This document shows, piece after piece, positions 1 to 7,866 of a stretch of 64,000 bases of DNA. Where the stretch lies: assembly GCA_013215145.1 (NCBI GenBank), contig JABSRP010000016.1, positions 62,001-126,000 of the forward strand, in the 5' to 3' direction. Numbering within the stretch: the first letter of the stretch is position 1; each line of letters begins with the position of its first letter. The stretch comes from Pseudobacteriovorax sp. (GTDB taxonomy: Bacteria > Bdellovibrionota_B > Oligoflexia > Oligoflexales > Oligoflexaceae). The translations under genes and the position numbers were made by a program. The notes under the pieces were generated by a model, which did no database searches, was not told the DNA's origin, and saw only the letters and a program-made list of their open reading frames with translations.

Positions 1-576
1 GAACGACGCAACGACGTCACCCATTGAGGAAATTTCTTTTAACGCGCTGGCTTTGAAGGCTGCATCGGGTATCGATCGGTCTGGTTTAAGGATAAGAGTG
101 GTTTCGGGGCGATCAAAGGGGAAGGCGCTTGAGCGAAAATACTCGCGAGTCCCAGCGCCCATTTCCGATTCGTGACGAGCTGTCAAATATACAACTTTTA
201 TATCTGCTTCTAGCAGTTGATTGACGAAATTGACTGCGCCTGGAAAGGCTTGATCCTGTATTAAATAGTCGTAGCTAAAGTAGTGGGATAGCCAAAACTG
301 ATAAATATCCTGTTCAAAGTCTTTGTCCTCTATTTCAATTGCTTTTAAAGTGTCAGAAATTAGATAGTGAATGGAAGCGATATTAACAGAGATGAGTTTT
401 TGATAATACCGATGATCCTTTGGTAAATGATTAGCAAAATCCTTAAGTACGATTTGCTTACGATAGCGGCAGTCAATGAGCGTATCGTCGATATCAAGAA
501 TCACGAGTGGAGTTTTTCCTTCATGCCGAGATAAACGAGCCTTTTCCAATATCTTTGATTGAAAATTATGTTCCAT
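1..576 (-). CDS. HAD-superfamily hydrolase, 3' end cut by window edge
   Basis: Reading inward from an ATG at 576 gives 192 codons without a stop, so the C-terminus lies outside the window. Residues 28-32 are DIDDT, the HAD motif I DxDxT with its nucleophilic aspartate; T132 in YLTAR fits motif II and K164 in LKPD fits motif III. The long insert between motifs I and II (about residues 40-110) is the usual place for a HAD cap. Family members are phosphatases or phosphotransferases; the substrate cannot be read here. It overlaps the end of the preceding ABC exporter gene by 11 bases and is probably co-transcribed with it. The superfamily call is firm; the precise role is unknown. Confidence 0.8.
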   Translation of the reverse strand, partial: MEHNFQSKILEKARLSRHEGKTPLVILDIDDTLIDCRYRKQIVLKDFANHLPKDHRYYQKLISVNIASIHYLISDTLKAIEIEDKDFEQDIYQFWLSHYFSYDYLIQDQAFPGAVNFVNQLLEADIKVVYLTARHESEMGAGTREYFRSSAFPFDRPETTLILKPDRSIPDAAFKASALKEISSMGDVVASF

Positions 577-2338
577 GAATCTGTCTTTCCACTAAATTAG
601 CATAATATCCATTTTTCTTTATTAGGCTGTCGTGATCGCCCTGTTCAATAATGCGGCCCTGATCAAACACCAAAATCTTATCACAACTTTTTATCGTATT
701 GAGTCGGTGTGCAACGATAATACAGGTTTTATGACCAAGGTTTGCTTGCAGGGTATCCTGCAATAGCTCCTCATAACCTTGATCTATATTGGCGGTAGCC
801 TCATCTAAAATTAAAATTTGAGGGTCTCTAATGATCATTCTGGTAAAAGCAATCATTTGCTTTTCTCCAAGGCTCAAATTACTGCCATTGTCATGAAGTA
901 CCGTATCCAAGCCCGAAGGCATCGCTTCAATGATACTGTCTAGTTTAGTTTGGGAGCATGCGGTAAGGAGTTCGTGATCCGACATAGATCTTCCTTCGGG
1001 CAAGGCCGCCAAAAGATTGTCGCGGACTGTCCCGTGAAAAATGGGAACATCTTGTGTCACCATTCCTAGCTGCGATCTAAACTGTTGAGGTTGCCATTGA
1101 TGGAGGGCAATATCATCGATGCAGATTTCACCGGACTGAAAAGGGTATAATTGCGGGATTAATTGGACAGTGGAGGTTTTACCCGAACCGGTTCTTCCTA
1201 CAAGTGCGACTGTTTCACCGGCACGGATGTGGAAGCTTATATCTTTTAATACCTGTTTATTATCGTCATATGACATAGATACATTCTTAAATTTTATATC
1301 TCCAACTATTTGTGCGGATCGTTTTCCATTATGAGAGAAAACTTTATCCTCATCCGGCTCGTCGAGCATCCGCTTGACACGATCGCTAGAGGTAATGGCA
1401 TCTTGAATAAGGTGGAGCTCGAAGGAAATCATCATAATGGGTTTATAGAAGCGCTCTGTGTAGCGGATAAAAGCTACTAAGAGTCCCAAACTGATTGATC
1501 CGTTTAGGACCTGCGACCCACCCCACCATAAAACCACTAGCATGGGGATGAAGCAAAGTAGAGCTGCAAAGGGTCTGATGGCGCTATTCCATGTCATTAG
1601 TTTAAGGGCGCTAGATAGCAGCGACCTAGACTCATCAGTAAATCTTTGAAAGGTCCATGATTCGAGTCCGAAAGCCTTAATAACTGAGAGACCATTTAGG
1701 TATTCTGCTAGTGTCGCATTAAGCCCCGCCGATCGCTTTTTATATTCCCTTAGCCAATGTCTCACTGGTGCCCGCATAGCAATCGTGAAGATTAGTGCGG
1801 GAAGGCTACTCAACACTATGACGAGTCCCAGCTCTACATCCGTTACGATCATAGCAACGAATACGATGAATATGGTGATAGCTGCAGAAATCAGTCTGGG
1901 TAGTGTGTTGGTAAAGAAGGTTTCGATGCCTTCAACATCCGAGGTGAGGCGGGTGAGGGTGCGGCCCAAGGGTTGGGAGTCGAAATAGCTTATGGGAAGG
2001 CGGCTTGTTTTTCGAAAAAGTGCCTTTCGGACTCCTAGAGCAACTTGATTGGTCACATTTGCAAGTGAGACACGACCTAGGTAGATTAAGATTAGGTGGC
2101 AGAGTTCTAGGGCTATAATGGCGGTTGTGATGGTGTAAAGACTGGAAGACTGAGCTCCATCACCAAGTTTCTCTGCTAACTGACCCATAAGGTTGGCGGA
2201 GGCTAAGATACAGATCGAGCCAATCAAAATAACGCAAATCGATCCAAATAGTTTTAATAGATTTCCTTTCCCGTAGGAGAAAAGGGAAAAAATCGCCGAG
2301 ATATCACTTGTTGCATGAATCGTATCAGCTTGTTTCAC
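566..2338 (-). CDS. ABC half-exporter (membrane domain plus ATPase), MdlB-like
   Basis: A 590-residue type IV ABC half-transporter. Six hydrophobic segments fill about residues 25-310 and an ATPase domain follows from about 345. Walker A is at 381-388 (GRTGSGKT), the Q-loop glutamine at 429, the signature at 488-492 (LSLGE rather than LSGGQ), Walker B with the catalytic glutamate at D512-E513, and the switch histidine at 544. The variant signature and intact DEATANID block resemble MdlB. It starts 13 bases after the stop of the other half-exporter, whose Walker B is degenerate, so the two probably form a heterodimer with one catalytic site. The exported substrate (lipid, drug or peptide) is not evident. 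The family call is certain; the MdlB assignment is inference. Confidence 0.9.
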   Translation of the reverse strand: MKQADTIHATSDISAIFSLFSYGKGNLLKLFGSICVILIGSICILASANLMGQLAEKLGDGAQSSSLYTITTAIIALELCHLILIYLGRVSLANVTNQVALGVRKALFRKTSRLPISYFDSQPLGRTLTRLTSDVEGIETFFTNTLPRLISAAITIFIVFVAMIVTDVELGLVIVLSSLPALIFTIAMRAPVRHWLREYKKRSAGLNATLAEYLNGLSVIKAFGLESWTFQRFTDESRSLLSSALKLMTWNSAIRPFAALLCFIPMLVVLWWGGSQVLNGSISLGLLVAFIRYTERFYKPIMMISFELHLIQDAITSSDRVKRMLDEPDEDKVFSHNGKRSAQIVGDIKFKNVSMSYDDNKQVLKDISFHIRAGETVALVGRTGSGKTSTVQLIPQLYPFQSGEICIDDIALHQWQPQQFRSQLGMVTQDVPIFHGTVRDNLLAALPEGRSMSDHELLTACSQTKLDSIIEAMPSGLDTVLHDNGSNLSLGEKQMIAFTRMIIRDPQILILDEATANIDQGYEELLQDTLQANLGHKTCIIVAHRLNTIKSCDKILVFDQGRIIEQGDHDSLIKKNGYYANLVERQIHGT

Positions 2339-2351
2339 GGTGAGATCCTTA

Positions 2352-3827
2352 TCAATTGGTGGCGAGGGGAGTTAACTGTCCGTCTTCGAGGCGAAAAACT
2401 TTGTCACATAGAGCCAATGTACTCCGACGATGGGCTGTCCATATCACGGTCCTCTGGCCGAAAAACTCAGAGATTTGATCCAGAATATATTCTTCTGTAA
2501 CGGCATCGACGGCGCTTAGTGCATCGTCGATGAGCAGTACCTCGCTATCGTGCAGGAGAGCTCTTGCAAGCGTGAGTCTTTGTTTTTGACCGCCACTAAG
2601 ATTGATTCCCCATTCGCCGATGTAAGCATCTAGTTTGCCATCAAGACGATCGATATCGTCCCATAGTCTGACGGCACGCAAGGCTCGTTGTAGGCTCTCA
2701 TCATCAAAGCTTTTATTTAGTTCCAAATTGTAGCGGATGGTACCTGCAAAAAGGAAAGGAGTTTGAGGAACAAGAGACACTAAATCTGTTTTCACTTGCG
2801 AGGGTAGAAGCGGGATGTCATTTCCAAATAGCTCAGCCCTACCTTCGTATGGGGGGGCTAGACCAGAAATGATCTGAAGGATGGTGGTCTTGCCGGTACC
2901 TATCGGACCCGTGATACCTATTTTTTCGCCGTGTTTCACCGAAAGGGAAATGTGTTTTAGGACGTGGTGAGACTCGTAGCTAAGGGTGATATCATGAAGT
3001 CGAATAGCTATTGAGTTATTCGACACATTGAACAGAGAAATCTTATCCCTAGGCGGATTATCCTCTGCTTTTTTGTTTAGAATTTCATTCACCCTTTGAA
3101 AACTTGCAAATCCTGTCTGCCACTCAGAGATGGCCGAACCAATCTCAAATAAGGGTGACTGCAGTAAAACGATATAAGACTGGAGAGCTAGAAACTCACC
3201 TAGAGTGATAGCATTCTGATGAAATCTCATCATTCCGAAAGTAAATAGAACGGCATAGGCGAAGATGGTTGGTGCCGCGCCAGTCAAAAAAATCTTCCAA
3301 GTAGTTTTTAGGACCTCCAGACGTTTTTCAGCATAGTCTGAAGCTTCGGCGTCAAGGCGCTTTTCCCATGTGGTCGATGTATTCGTGGCTCTTTGAAGTC
3401 TGACTGTCGAAAGAGTTTGAGAGATTAAGTCGCTTAGTCTAGACAGTGTTTCTTGTGCCTTCTGATGCTGTAGATACTCCTGTTTAGACAGCTTTACCAA
3501 AAAGAAAGGTACGATCGGTACGGTTAGAAGACAGACTATAGTCGTAGGAATATCGATAAGGAACATAGAAACCAAAGCCAAGCTAGCGAAAAACAATAGG
3601 TCAAAGGTCAAAACCATCGTAAAACCATGGATGAATCGTGTCTTGTTCCAGTCGCCCGTGGCTCGATTCATCAGATCCCCTAAGGGATACTCTTGCAAAA
3701 AATTAAGAGGTTGGAATCTCAGTGAGTCCCAAAAGTCTGTTTTGATTAAGTGCCCTGCAACATGGGTTCGTCGCGCAAGAAACTGGCGCCAAGAGATTCG
3801 TCCCAACCAGGCGATCAGGAGAGTCAT
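2352..3827 (-). CDS. ABC half-exporter, main part (MdlA-like, 5' end in another frame)
   Basis: 491 residues holding TM segments 2-6 and a complete ATPase domain, but beginning abruptly after where the first membrane helix should be. Walker A is at 307-314 (GPIGTGKT), LSGGQ at 410-414, Walker B LLIDDA at 431-436 and the switch histidine at 466. The residue after the Walker B aspartate is D435, not glutamate, as in the MdlA type of half-transporter. The missing N-terminus (73 codons) lies immediately upstream in the other frame and is joined by a T7 run. A -1 slip there gives one protein of about 565 residues, normal for the family. Otherwise the ATG inside TAATG could allow re-initiation. With the downstream half-exporter it should form a heterodimer. 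Confidence 0.85.
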   Translation of the reverse strand: MTLLIAWLGRISWRQFLARRTHVAGHLIKTDFWDSLRFQPLNFLQEYPLGDLMNRATGDWNKTRFIHGFTMVLTFDLLFFASLALVSMFLIDIPTTIVCLLTVPIVPFFLVKLSKQEYLQHQKAQETLSRLSDLISQTLSTVRLQRATNTSTTWEKRLDAEASDYAEKRLEVLKTTWKIFLTGAAPTIFAYAVLFTFGMMRFHQNAITLGEFLALQSYIVLLQSPLFEIGSAISEWQTGFASFQRVNEILNKKAEDNPPRDKISLFNVSNNSIAIRLHDITLSYESHHVLKHISLSVKHGEKIGITGPIGTGKTTILQIISGLAPPYEGRAELFGNDIPLLPSQVKTDLVSLVPQTPFLFAGTIRYNLELNKSFDDESLQRALRAVRLWDDIDRLDGKLDAYIGEWGINLSGGQKQRLTLARALLHDSEVLLIDDALSAVDAVTEEYILDQISEFFGQRTVIWTAHRRSTLALCDKVFRLEDGQLTPLATN

Positions 3828-3839
3828 TAAAAAAATAGC
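3827..3839 (-). other. Candidate -1 ribosomal slippery site (T TTT TTT) at overlapping stop/start
   Basis: On the minus strand the sequence is CTA TTT TTT TAA TG. The seven thymines at 3829-3835 form an X XXY YYZ heptamer. In the zero frame the ribosome meets TAA; after a one-base backward slip it reads TTA ATG ACT CTC and continues through the whole half-exporter. The same homopolymer is also a common place for a one-base indel or a sequencing error. I did not find a clear downstream pseudoknot by eye. Confidence 0.45.
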
Positions 3840-4048
3840 ATAATTTTATTTAGACTAGCACTTTTATCTGCAGCAACGAAAAACCTAGGCGCATCACCTA
3901 ATGTTAATAGATCTATCGTCCATTGAACAAATTTAGGGACTAAGACTTCTGTTATGCTTGTCACCAATAAAGCCAGAGTACCGAAAAAATACCCTGGCCA
4001 AAACATTATGATGTGAGCGCGATATCTCGACAATACCGTCATTGGCAT
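3827..4048 (-). CDS. N-terminal fragment of the MdlA-like ABC half-exporter
   Basis: A 73-codon reading frame with one strong hydrophobic helix (about residues 13-38) followed by a polar loop and the start of a second helix (NKIMLFF). This matches the elbow and first transmembrane helix of ABC exporters. It ends at TAA directly after CTA TTT TTT, and its stop shares one base with the ATG of the next frame. On its own it cannot be a transporter. It is best read as the 5' part of the following gene, separated by a frameshift, sequence error or programmed slip. It starts 25 bases after the fabI stop, in the same direction. Confidence 0.75.
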   Translation of the reverse strand: MPMTVLSRYRAHIIMFWPGYFFGTLALLVTSITEVLVPKFVQWTIDLLTLGDAPRFFVAADKSASLNKIMLFF

Positions 4049-4073
4049 CGCATAGTATCCTTTAATTCAGTGA

Positions 4074-4871
4074 CTATTGACCTTGAGGAACAGCTCCCAT
4101 AACGTGGAAACCAGCGTCGACGTGTATTGTTTCACCGGTAATCATGCTTGCATAGTCGCTTAAAAGGAAGGCTGTTGTTTTACCGACATCGCCTGAACTG
4201 ATATTTTTTCCTAAGGGCGAAATTGATTCGTAGGTACTAAGCATGGTTTTGAAGTCACCTACAGCTGAAGCGGCAAGAGTCTTTACCGGACCAGCACTTA
4301 TGGTGTTGACTCTGATGCCACGAGATCCAAGATCGTAAGCAGCATATTTGGTAGCACTTTCTAGCGCTGCCTTACAAATTCCCATAAGATTATACCCCGG
4401 CATGACTTTTTCTCCACCGAAGTAGGTCATAGAGCAGATCGATCCGCCTTGCTCCATCAACTCTTTGGCAGTATCTGCTACCTTCATAAAGCTGTAGACA
4501 CTTATATCCATCGCTGTTTGGAAGCCCTGTCGGCTTGCAGACGAGGCCGGTCGCTTAATATCCTCTGTAGGGGCAAAGGCAATAGAATGAATCAAGAAAT
4601 CAATCGAACCCATAGATTCCTTAGCTTTATCGAAAAAGGCCTGAATATCCTCGTCAGAGGTCACATCACAAGGAAATATAAAGGCTGGATCGAGATCCTT
4701 AGTTACCTGTTCAATGCGTTGCAAGTTTCGAGCGCGCTCTCCCGTGTCCGGAAGATAACTGTAGCCGATACTCGCTCCCTCTTCGAACAGTTGTTTTGCG
4801 ATTCCGCTTGCAATTGATCGGTCGTTGGCAATACCCATCACAATACCTTTTTTGCCATTTAATAGACCCAT
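4074..4871 (-). CDS. fabI: Enoyl-[acyl-carrier-protein] reductase (NADH), FabI
   Basis: 265 residues, close to the 262 of E. coli FabI. It reduces the trans-2-enoyl-ACP double bond in the last step of each fatty-acid elongation cycle, in the cytoplasm. The N-terminal nucleotide-binding motif is the FabI type (GIANDRSIA). The active-site residues are Y150, Y160 and K167, with the Y-x6-K spacing of FabI rather than the Y-x3-K of other short-chain dehydrogenases. I chose the ATG at 4871 because AGGAG lies 8 bases before it; a longer frame reaching 4925 would overlap the upstream gene and has no such site. It heads the run leading into the ABC exporter genes. Confidence 0.95.
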   Translation of the reverse strand: MGLLNGKKGIVMGIANDRSIASGIAKQLFEEGASIGYSYLPDTGERARNLQRIEQVTKDLDPAFIFPCDVTSDEDIQAFFDKAKESMGSIDFLIHSIAFAPTEDIKRPASSASRQGFQTAMDISVYSFMKVADTAKELMEQGGSICSMTYFGGEKVMPGYNLMGICKAALESATKYAAYDLGSRGIRVNTISAGPVKTLAASAVGDFKTMLSTYESISPLGKNISSGDVGKTTAFLLSDYASMITGETIHVDAGFHVMGAVPQGQ

Positions 4872-4902
4872 GTTTTCGCTCCTTTGAGTGATGACTTTGA
4901 AT

Positions 4903-5205
4903 TTACTCTTCGAAAGAGGCATCAAAAAGATTGTCGATATGATCCAGAAATGTGGACTCTCCCGTCACCCGAGAGTAGCCACTCACTTCGATATATTCGC
5001 AGATTTCATCAATTTTCTTATTTAGGTTCTCGTGAGAGTACCCAAGACAGCTGACAACTAAATAGTTGGTGGTCTCCGATTTCTCAAGAGGCTTGCATAT
5101 GACTTTAAATTTTTGGCTAATTTTTAGTGTAATTTGTTTGGCATCTCGCCGATCGAGCAGACCATCTTCATCGTCAAGCTCGATTTTAGAAACCAGTAGG
5201 TGCAT
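4903..5205 (-). CDS. Small conserved-type protein, possibly DUF503 (YlxP-like)
   Basis: 100 residues, with no signal peptide or membrane helix. The layout (short beta-strand start MHLLVSKIEL, a helix with QITLKISQKF, a strand TTNYLVVSCLGYS, then a helix NKKIDEICEYIE) resembles the ferredoxin-like fold of DUF503 proteins such as YlxP, which are often found near translation genes. I recognise this by pattern only and identity is weak. The gene ends 31 bases before the fabI ATG and starts 13 bases after the preceding small gene, so it is probably in the same transcript. Function unknown. Confidence 0.6.
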   Translation of the reverse strand: MHLLVSKIELDDEDGLLDRRDAKQITLKISQKFKVICKPLEKSETTNYLVVSCLGYSHENLNKKIDEICEYIEVSGYSRVTGESTFLDHIDNLFDASFEE

Positions 5206-5218
5206 GAGTTCGTTACCA

Positions 5219-5536
5219 TTATTGAAAGACCGTCACGCGGAGTTTTAGCATGGTATAGCGCTTGCTGAAAGCTCGAAACTCGACTTCTGTAAATATACGC
5301 CAATATCGTCTTACTCTATAGTAGGGCTGTCCATCACAAATACTCTGCCAGCTATCATTAGTGCGCCAAAGTATCTTGGTGCTGCTTAGTTTTGACGTTT
5401 GGCAGTAGCGGTCCCGGGTTGCCCCGGGGTCCGACATCAAAGATTGCCGCCAACTGTGAAGCTCGTCGTGACGTTGTCGAAACCTTTTTAGGTTTCCTAG
5501 ACCCTCGATAGCCATGACAGCGGCCAATGTCCACAC
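5219..5536 (-). CDS. Small membrane-anchored protein next to the pilin, start codon uncertain
   Basis: About 105 residues with one N-terminal hydrophobic helix and then a basic, tryptophan-rich soluble part with two cysteines (RYCQTS and SICDGQ). The only ordinary start nearby is GTG at 5536, which is 22 bases from the nearest AGGAG and cuts into the hydrophobic helix. An AGGAG at 5563-5559 has ideal spacing to an ATC codon at 5551, which would give IKSLLVWTLAAV as the N-terminus. The frame is the same as that of the upstream pilin, separated by a single TAG. It could be a minor pilin or pilus-assembly partner because of its neighbour; I do not recognise a family. Confidence 0.5.
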   Translation of the reverse strand: MWTLAAVMAIEGLGNLKRFRQRHDELHSWRQSLMSDPGATRDRYCQTSKLSSTKILWRTNDSWQSICDGQPYYRVRRYWRIFTEVEFRAFSKRYTMLKLRVTVFQ

Positions 5537-5563
5537 GAGAAGGCTCTTGATGTTTAGGCTCCT

Positions 5564-5788
5564 CTACGAAAACGGATTTAGGCTATCGGTATCAAATTCG
5601 ATGCCGAGCTCCTCTTCAATTGAACTAAACTTAGTTTCGATCGCCTGAGTCACGAATGTGATAGCTGCAATAGCAGCAAGCAGTCCAAAAATCGAAACCA
5701 ATACGTACTCGATGGCCACGGCTCCATAATCTTTGCCAACAATGCGGTTAGCTGAATGAAAATTTTTAATGTTTTTAATCATAGTCAT
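5564..5788 (-). CDS. Flp-type pilin-like protein
   Basis: 74 residues with a short basic leader, then YGAVAIEYVL and a hydrophobic helix. This is the Flp prepilin pattern: cleavage after G22 would leave glutamate E27 at position +5, followed by tyrosine. Flp pilins are cut by a TadV-type peptidase and polymerised by the Tad machinery into thin adhesive pili. No tad genes (cpaA, rcpA, tadA) are present in this window, so this is an orphan pilin here. The acidic C-terminal tail after the helix is longer than in minimal Flp pilins. AGGAGG precedes the ATG. It diverges from the moxR gene. Confidence 0.75.
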   Translation of the reverse strand: MTMIKNIKNFHSANRIVGKDYGAVAIEYVLVSIFGLLAAIAAITFVTQAIETKFSSIEEELGIEFDTDSLNPFS

Positions 5789-5909
5789 TACCTCCTTTTC
5801 GCAATTATGTCCTCTTCCGAAAAACTTGCGAGTGACACCTTCTGGAAAACGTGAAACTTCAAGGAAAGTAAGGTAAAATGAGGCCTTACCACCAAACCTA
5901 GGAGGTTTT

Positions 5910-6959
5910 ATGAGCGATGCAGCCAGAACACTGACTTTTCATGAAGCGCAGACCATGATCTCGAAGTTGCGCGAAAGTGTATCTGAGAGCATTTATGGGC
6001 AAGAGGATTTACTTACGGAAACGCTAACATGTCTTCTTGCCGGTGGACATATATTAATGACCGGTGCCCCGGGTCTTGCGAAAACCACTTTGGTAAGAGT
6101 CTTCGCCAAATTTATGAGCCTTGAGTATGGACGGATTCAGTTTACTCCCGATCTTCTGCCGACAGACATATTGGGAACAGATATCCTAAATATCGATCCA
6201 GAGACTAATAGGAGGAGCTTCGAGTTTTCTCCGGGGCCAATTTTCGCAAATCTTCTTTTGGCTGATGAAATAAATCGGGCATCTCCTCGGACGCAGTCAG
6301 CTTTATTGGAAGCTATGCAAGAAAGATCGTGTACTATCGGGGGAAAGCAATATTCTCTTCCGAGCCCATTCATGGTGTTCGCAACCCAAAACCCTTTTGA
6401 GTCCGAGGGAGCCTTCCCACTGCCCGAGGCTCAACTGGATCGATTTTTATTGCATACACTGGTGCAATACCCGGATGTGGAAGCCGAAAGGCGCATCTTA
6501 ACCGAACACTCGCGGAGCAAGCTGGTGGGAGAAACCTTCAAAGAGAGTGCTGCTGCTAAGGCAGAACCACTGGAGCTAGAAGACCTTAGGGCACTTATTA
6601 AGGTTAGTCAAAGTGTCGCTGTTCCTGACGATATCATACAAATGATTGCAGAGCTCGTTAGGGCCACTCGGCCCGAAGATGACACGACGACACCAAAGTA
6701 CAAAGATTTGATCTGGTACGGTGCTGGCCCAAGGGCGGGGATCAGTTTGATCTCCGTGGCACGATCGCTCGCGTTGATGGAAGGGCAGGAAGCCGTCCGA
6801 TGGCAGCACATAAAGAGGCTGGCGAAACCAGCCATGCGGCATAGAATTAGGCTAACAGCTCAGGCGCATCGCGATCGGATTTCTGAGGATGATGTGATTA
6901 ATGAGATGATGGATACTATCGAGCAACGGTATAAACTAGCCGGCGAAGGGATAAGATAA
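5910..6959 (+). CDS. MoxR-family AAA+ ATPase
   Basis: 349 residues. Walker A is at 52-59 (GAPGLAKT), Walker B at 115-120 (LLLADE), and the arginine-rich region and sensor motifs follow in standard MoxR order (ATQNP, then LPEAQLDRF). MoxR ATPases act as chaperones or assembly factors for von Willebrand-type proteins and are often needed for stress tolerance. Translation starts at ATG with TAGGAGG 7 bases before it. The stop overlaps the next gene, starting a four-gene chain MoxR, DUF58, BatA-like/DUF4159 and VWA. The family call is secure; the client in this organism is unknown. Confidence 0.93.
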   Translation: MSDAARTLTFHEAQTMISKLRESVSESIYGQEDLLTETLTCLLAGGHILMTGAPGLAKTTLVRVFAKFMSLEYGRIQFTPDLLPTDILGTDILNIDPETNRRSFEFSPGPIFANLLLADEINRASPRTQSALLEAMQERSCTIGGKQYSLPSPFMVFATQNPFESEGAFPLPEAQLDRFLLHTLVQYPDVEAERRILTEHSRSKLVGETFKESAAAKAEPLELEDLRALIKVSQSVAVPDDIIQMIAELVRATRPEDDTTTPKYKDLIWYGAGPRAGISLISVARSLALMEGQEAVRWQHIKRLAKPAMRHRIRLTAQAHRDRISEDDVINEMMDTIEQRYKLAGEGIR

Positions 6960-7861
6960 TGGCAGGGAATGTGCTCGATCTCAGGGATTTGAGTCCACTT
7001 GTGAATCAAAACCTGAGTTTTGACAAGCAGATTATGAGCCAGCGTTATCAGGGGAGCTACGACCTTCAGCTGAGGCGTGTCAGTCGTGTCCCCACCTACA
7101 GTCGTAGTTATGTCAAAGGCGACCCGACTCACTTGATCGACTGGAAAGTCTACGCCAAAAATGATCAGTTGATTGTTAGAGAAGATCGTGATGAAGCTTC
7201 TAATATAGTGTTGATCTGTATTGATACATCAGAAACAATGTTCTGGCCTGAAGAAAATTTAGCTAAGAAAGCATCGGTCCCGACGAAATGGGAGATTGCT
7301 GTCCGTATAGCGTTTCACCTTACCTATGTTCATAGTAAGAGAGGAGATCGCGTCCATCTTCTTTTCAAAATACCAAAAGTAGAAAACGGACCCAACTTCC
7401 TGTCGATAGAATCGAATCAAGATATATTGAATCTCTTTCATATTCTATCGGCGGAAATGTTTGACTTGAATGCCTTGATCCCTAGCCTAAGTTATGCGAG
7501 GAATCAAAATTCTAACGTTCATCTTGGTTACTTGATTTCTGATCTCTTGGATCCCTCAATTCTGGATTGGTTTTTTAAGAAACCAAAATCGGGACGATGC
7601 TTTCACGTATTGAGTAGTTTAGAGACAGAGCTGGATTGGCTACAAAAGGATATTTGTTACTTCGATGAGTCTTCAGAAAAAAAAGAATTTCTGGGTTCTC
7701 GTTTGCAGCAGAGTCAGATCTATCGCGATACGATTCAAAAATGGAAGCAACAAAATCGTCAGACAGCAAAATCGATGGGAATTGATCTTTTTGAATTTAC
7801 CGAAAAAACAAGCATAAACCAATATCTAAGTGTCATTGCAAGTATGCTTGTGAAAGGCTGA
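6959..7861 (+). CDS. DUF58-domain protein
   Basis: 300 residues without an obvious membrane helix. The DUF58 hallmark SYVKGDPTHLIDWKVYAKN is at about residues 50-68, followed by a strand ending IDTSETM that resembles a degenerate VWA metal site. DUF58 proteins nearly always follow a MoxR ATPase and are thought to be its partner or to adapt it to membrane VWA proteins. The ATG overlaps the last base of the moxR stop codon, which implies translational coupling. The exact biochemical role is not known for the family. Confidence 0.9.
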   Translation: MAGNVLDLRDLSPLVNQNLSFDKQIMSQRYQGSYDLQLRRVSRVPTYSRSYVKGDPTHLIDWKVYAKNDQLIVREDRDEASNIVLICIDTSETMFWPEENLAKKASVPTKWEIAVRIAFHLTYVHSKRGDRVHLLFKIPKVENGPNFLSIESNQDILNLFHILSAEMFDLNALIPSLSYARNQNSNVHLGYLISDLLDPSILDWFFKKPKSGRCFHVLSSLETELDWLQKDICYFDESSEKKEFLGSRLQQSQIYRDTIQKWKQQNRQTAKSMGIDLFEFTEKTSINQYLSVIASMLVKG

Positions 7862-7866
7862 ATCTA

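Noticed and set aside
2315..2500. A short plus-strand frame across the junction of the two ABC genes
   Set aside because: It covers conserved ATPase and start regions of the minus-strand genes and has no supporting features.
4449..4817. A 122-codon plus-strand frame inside fabI
   Set aside because: It is antisense to conserved FabI motifs and has no ribosome site or recognisable domain.
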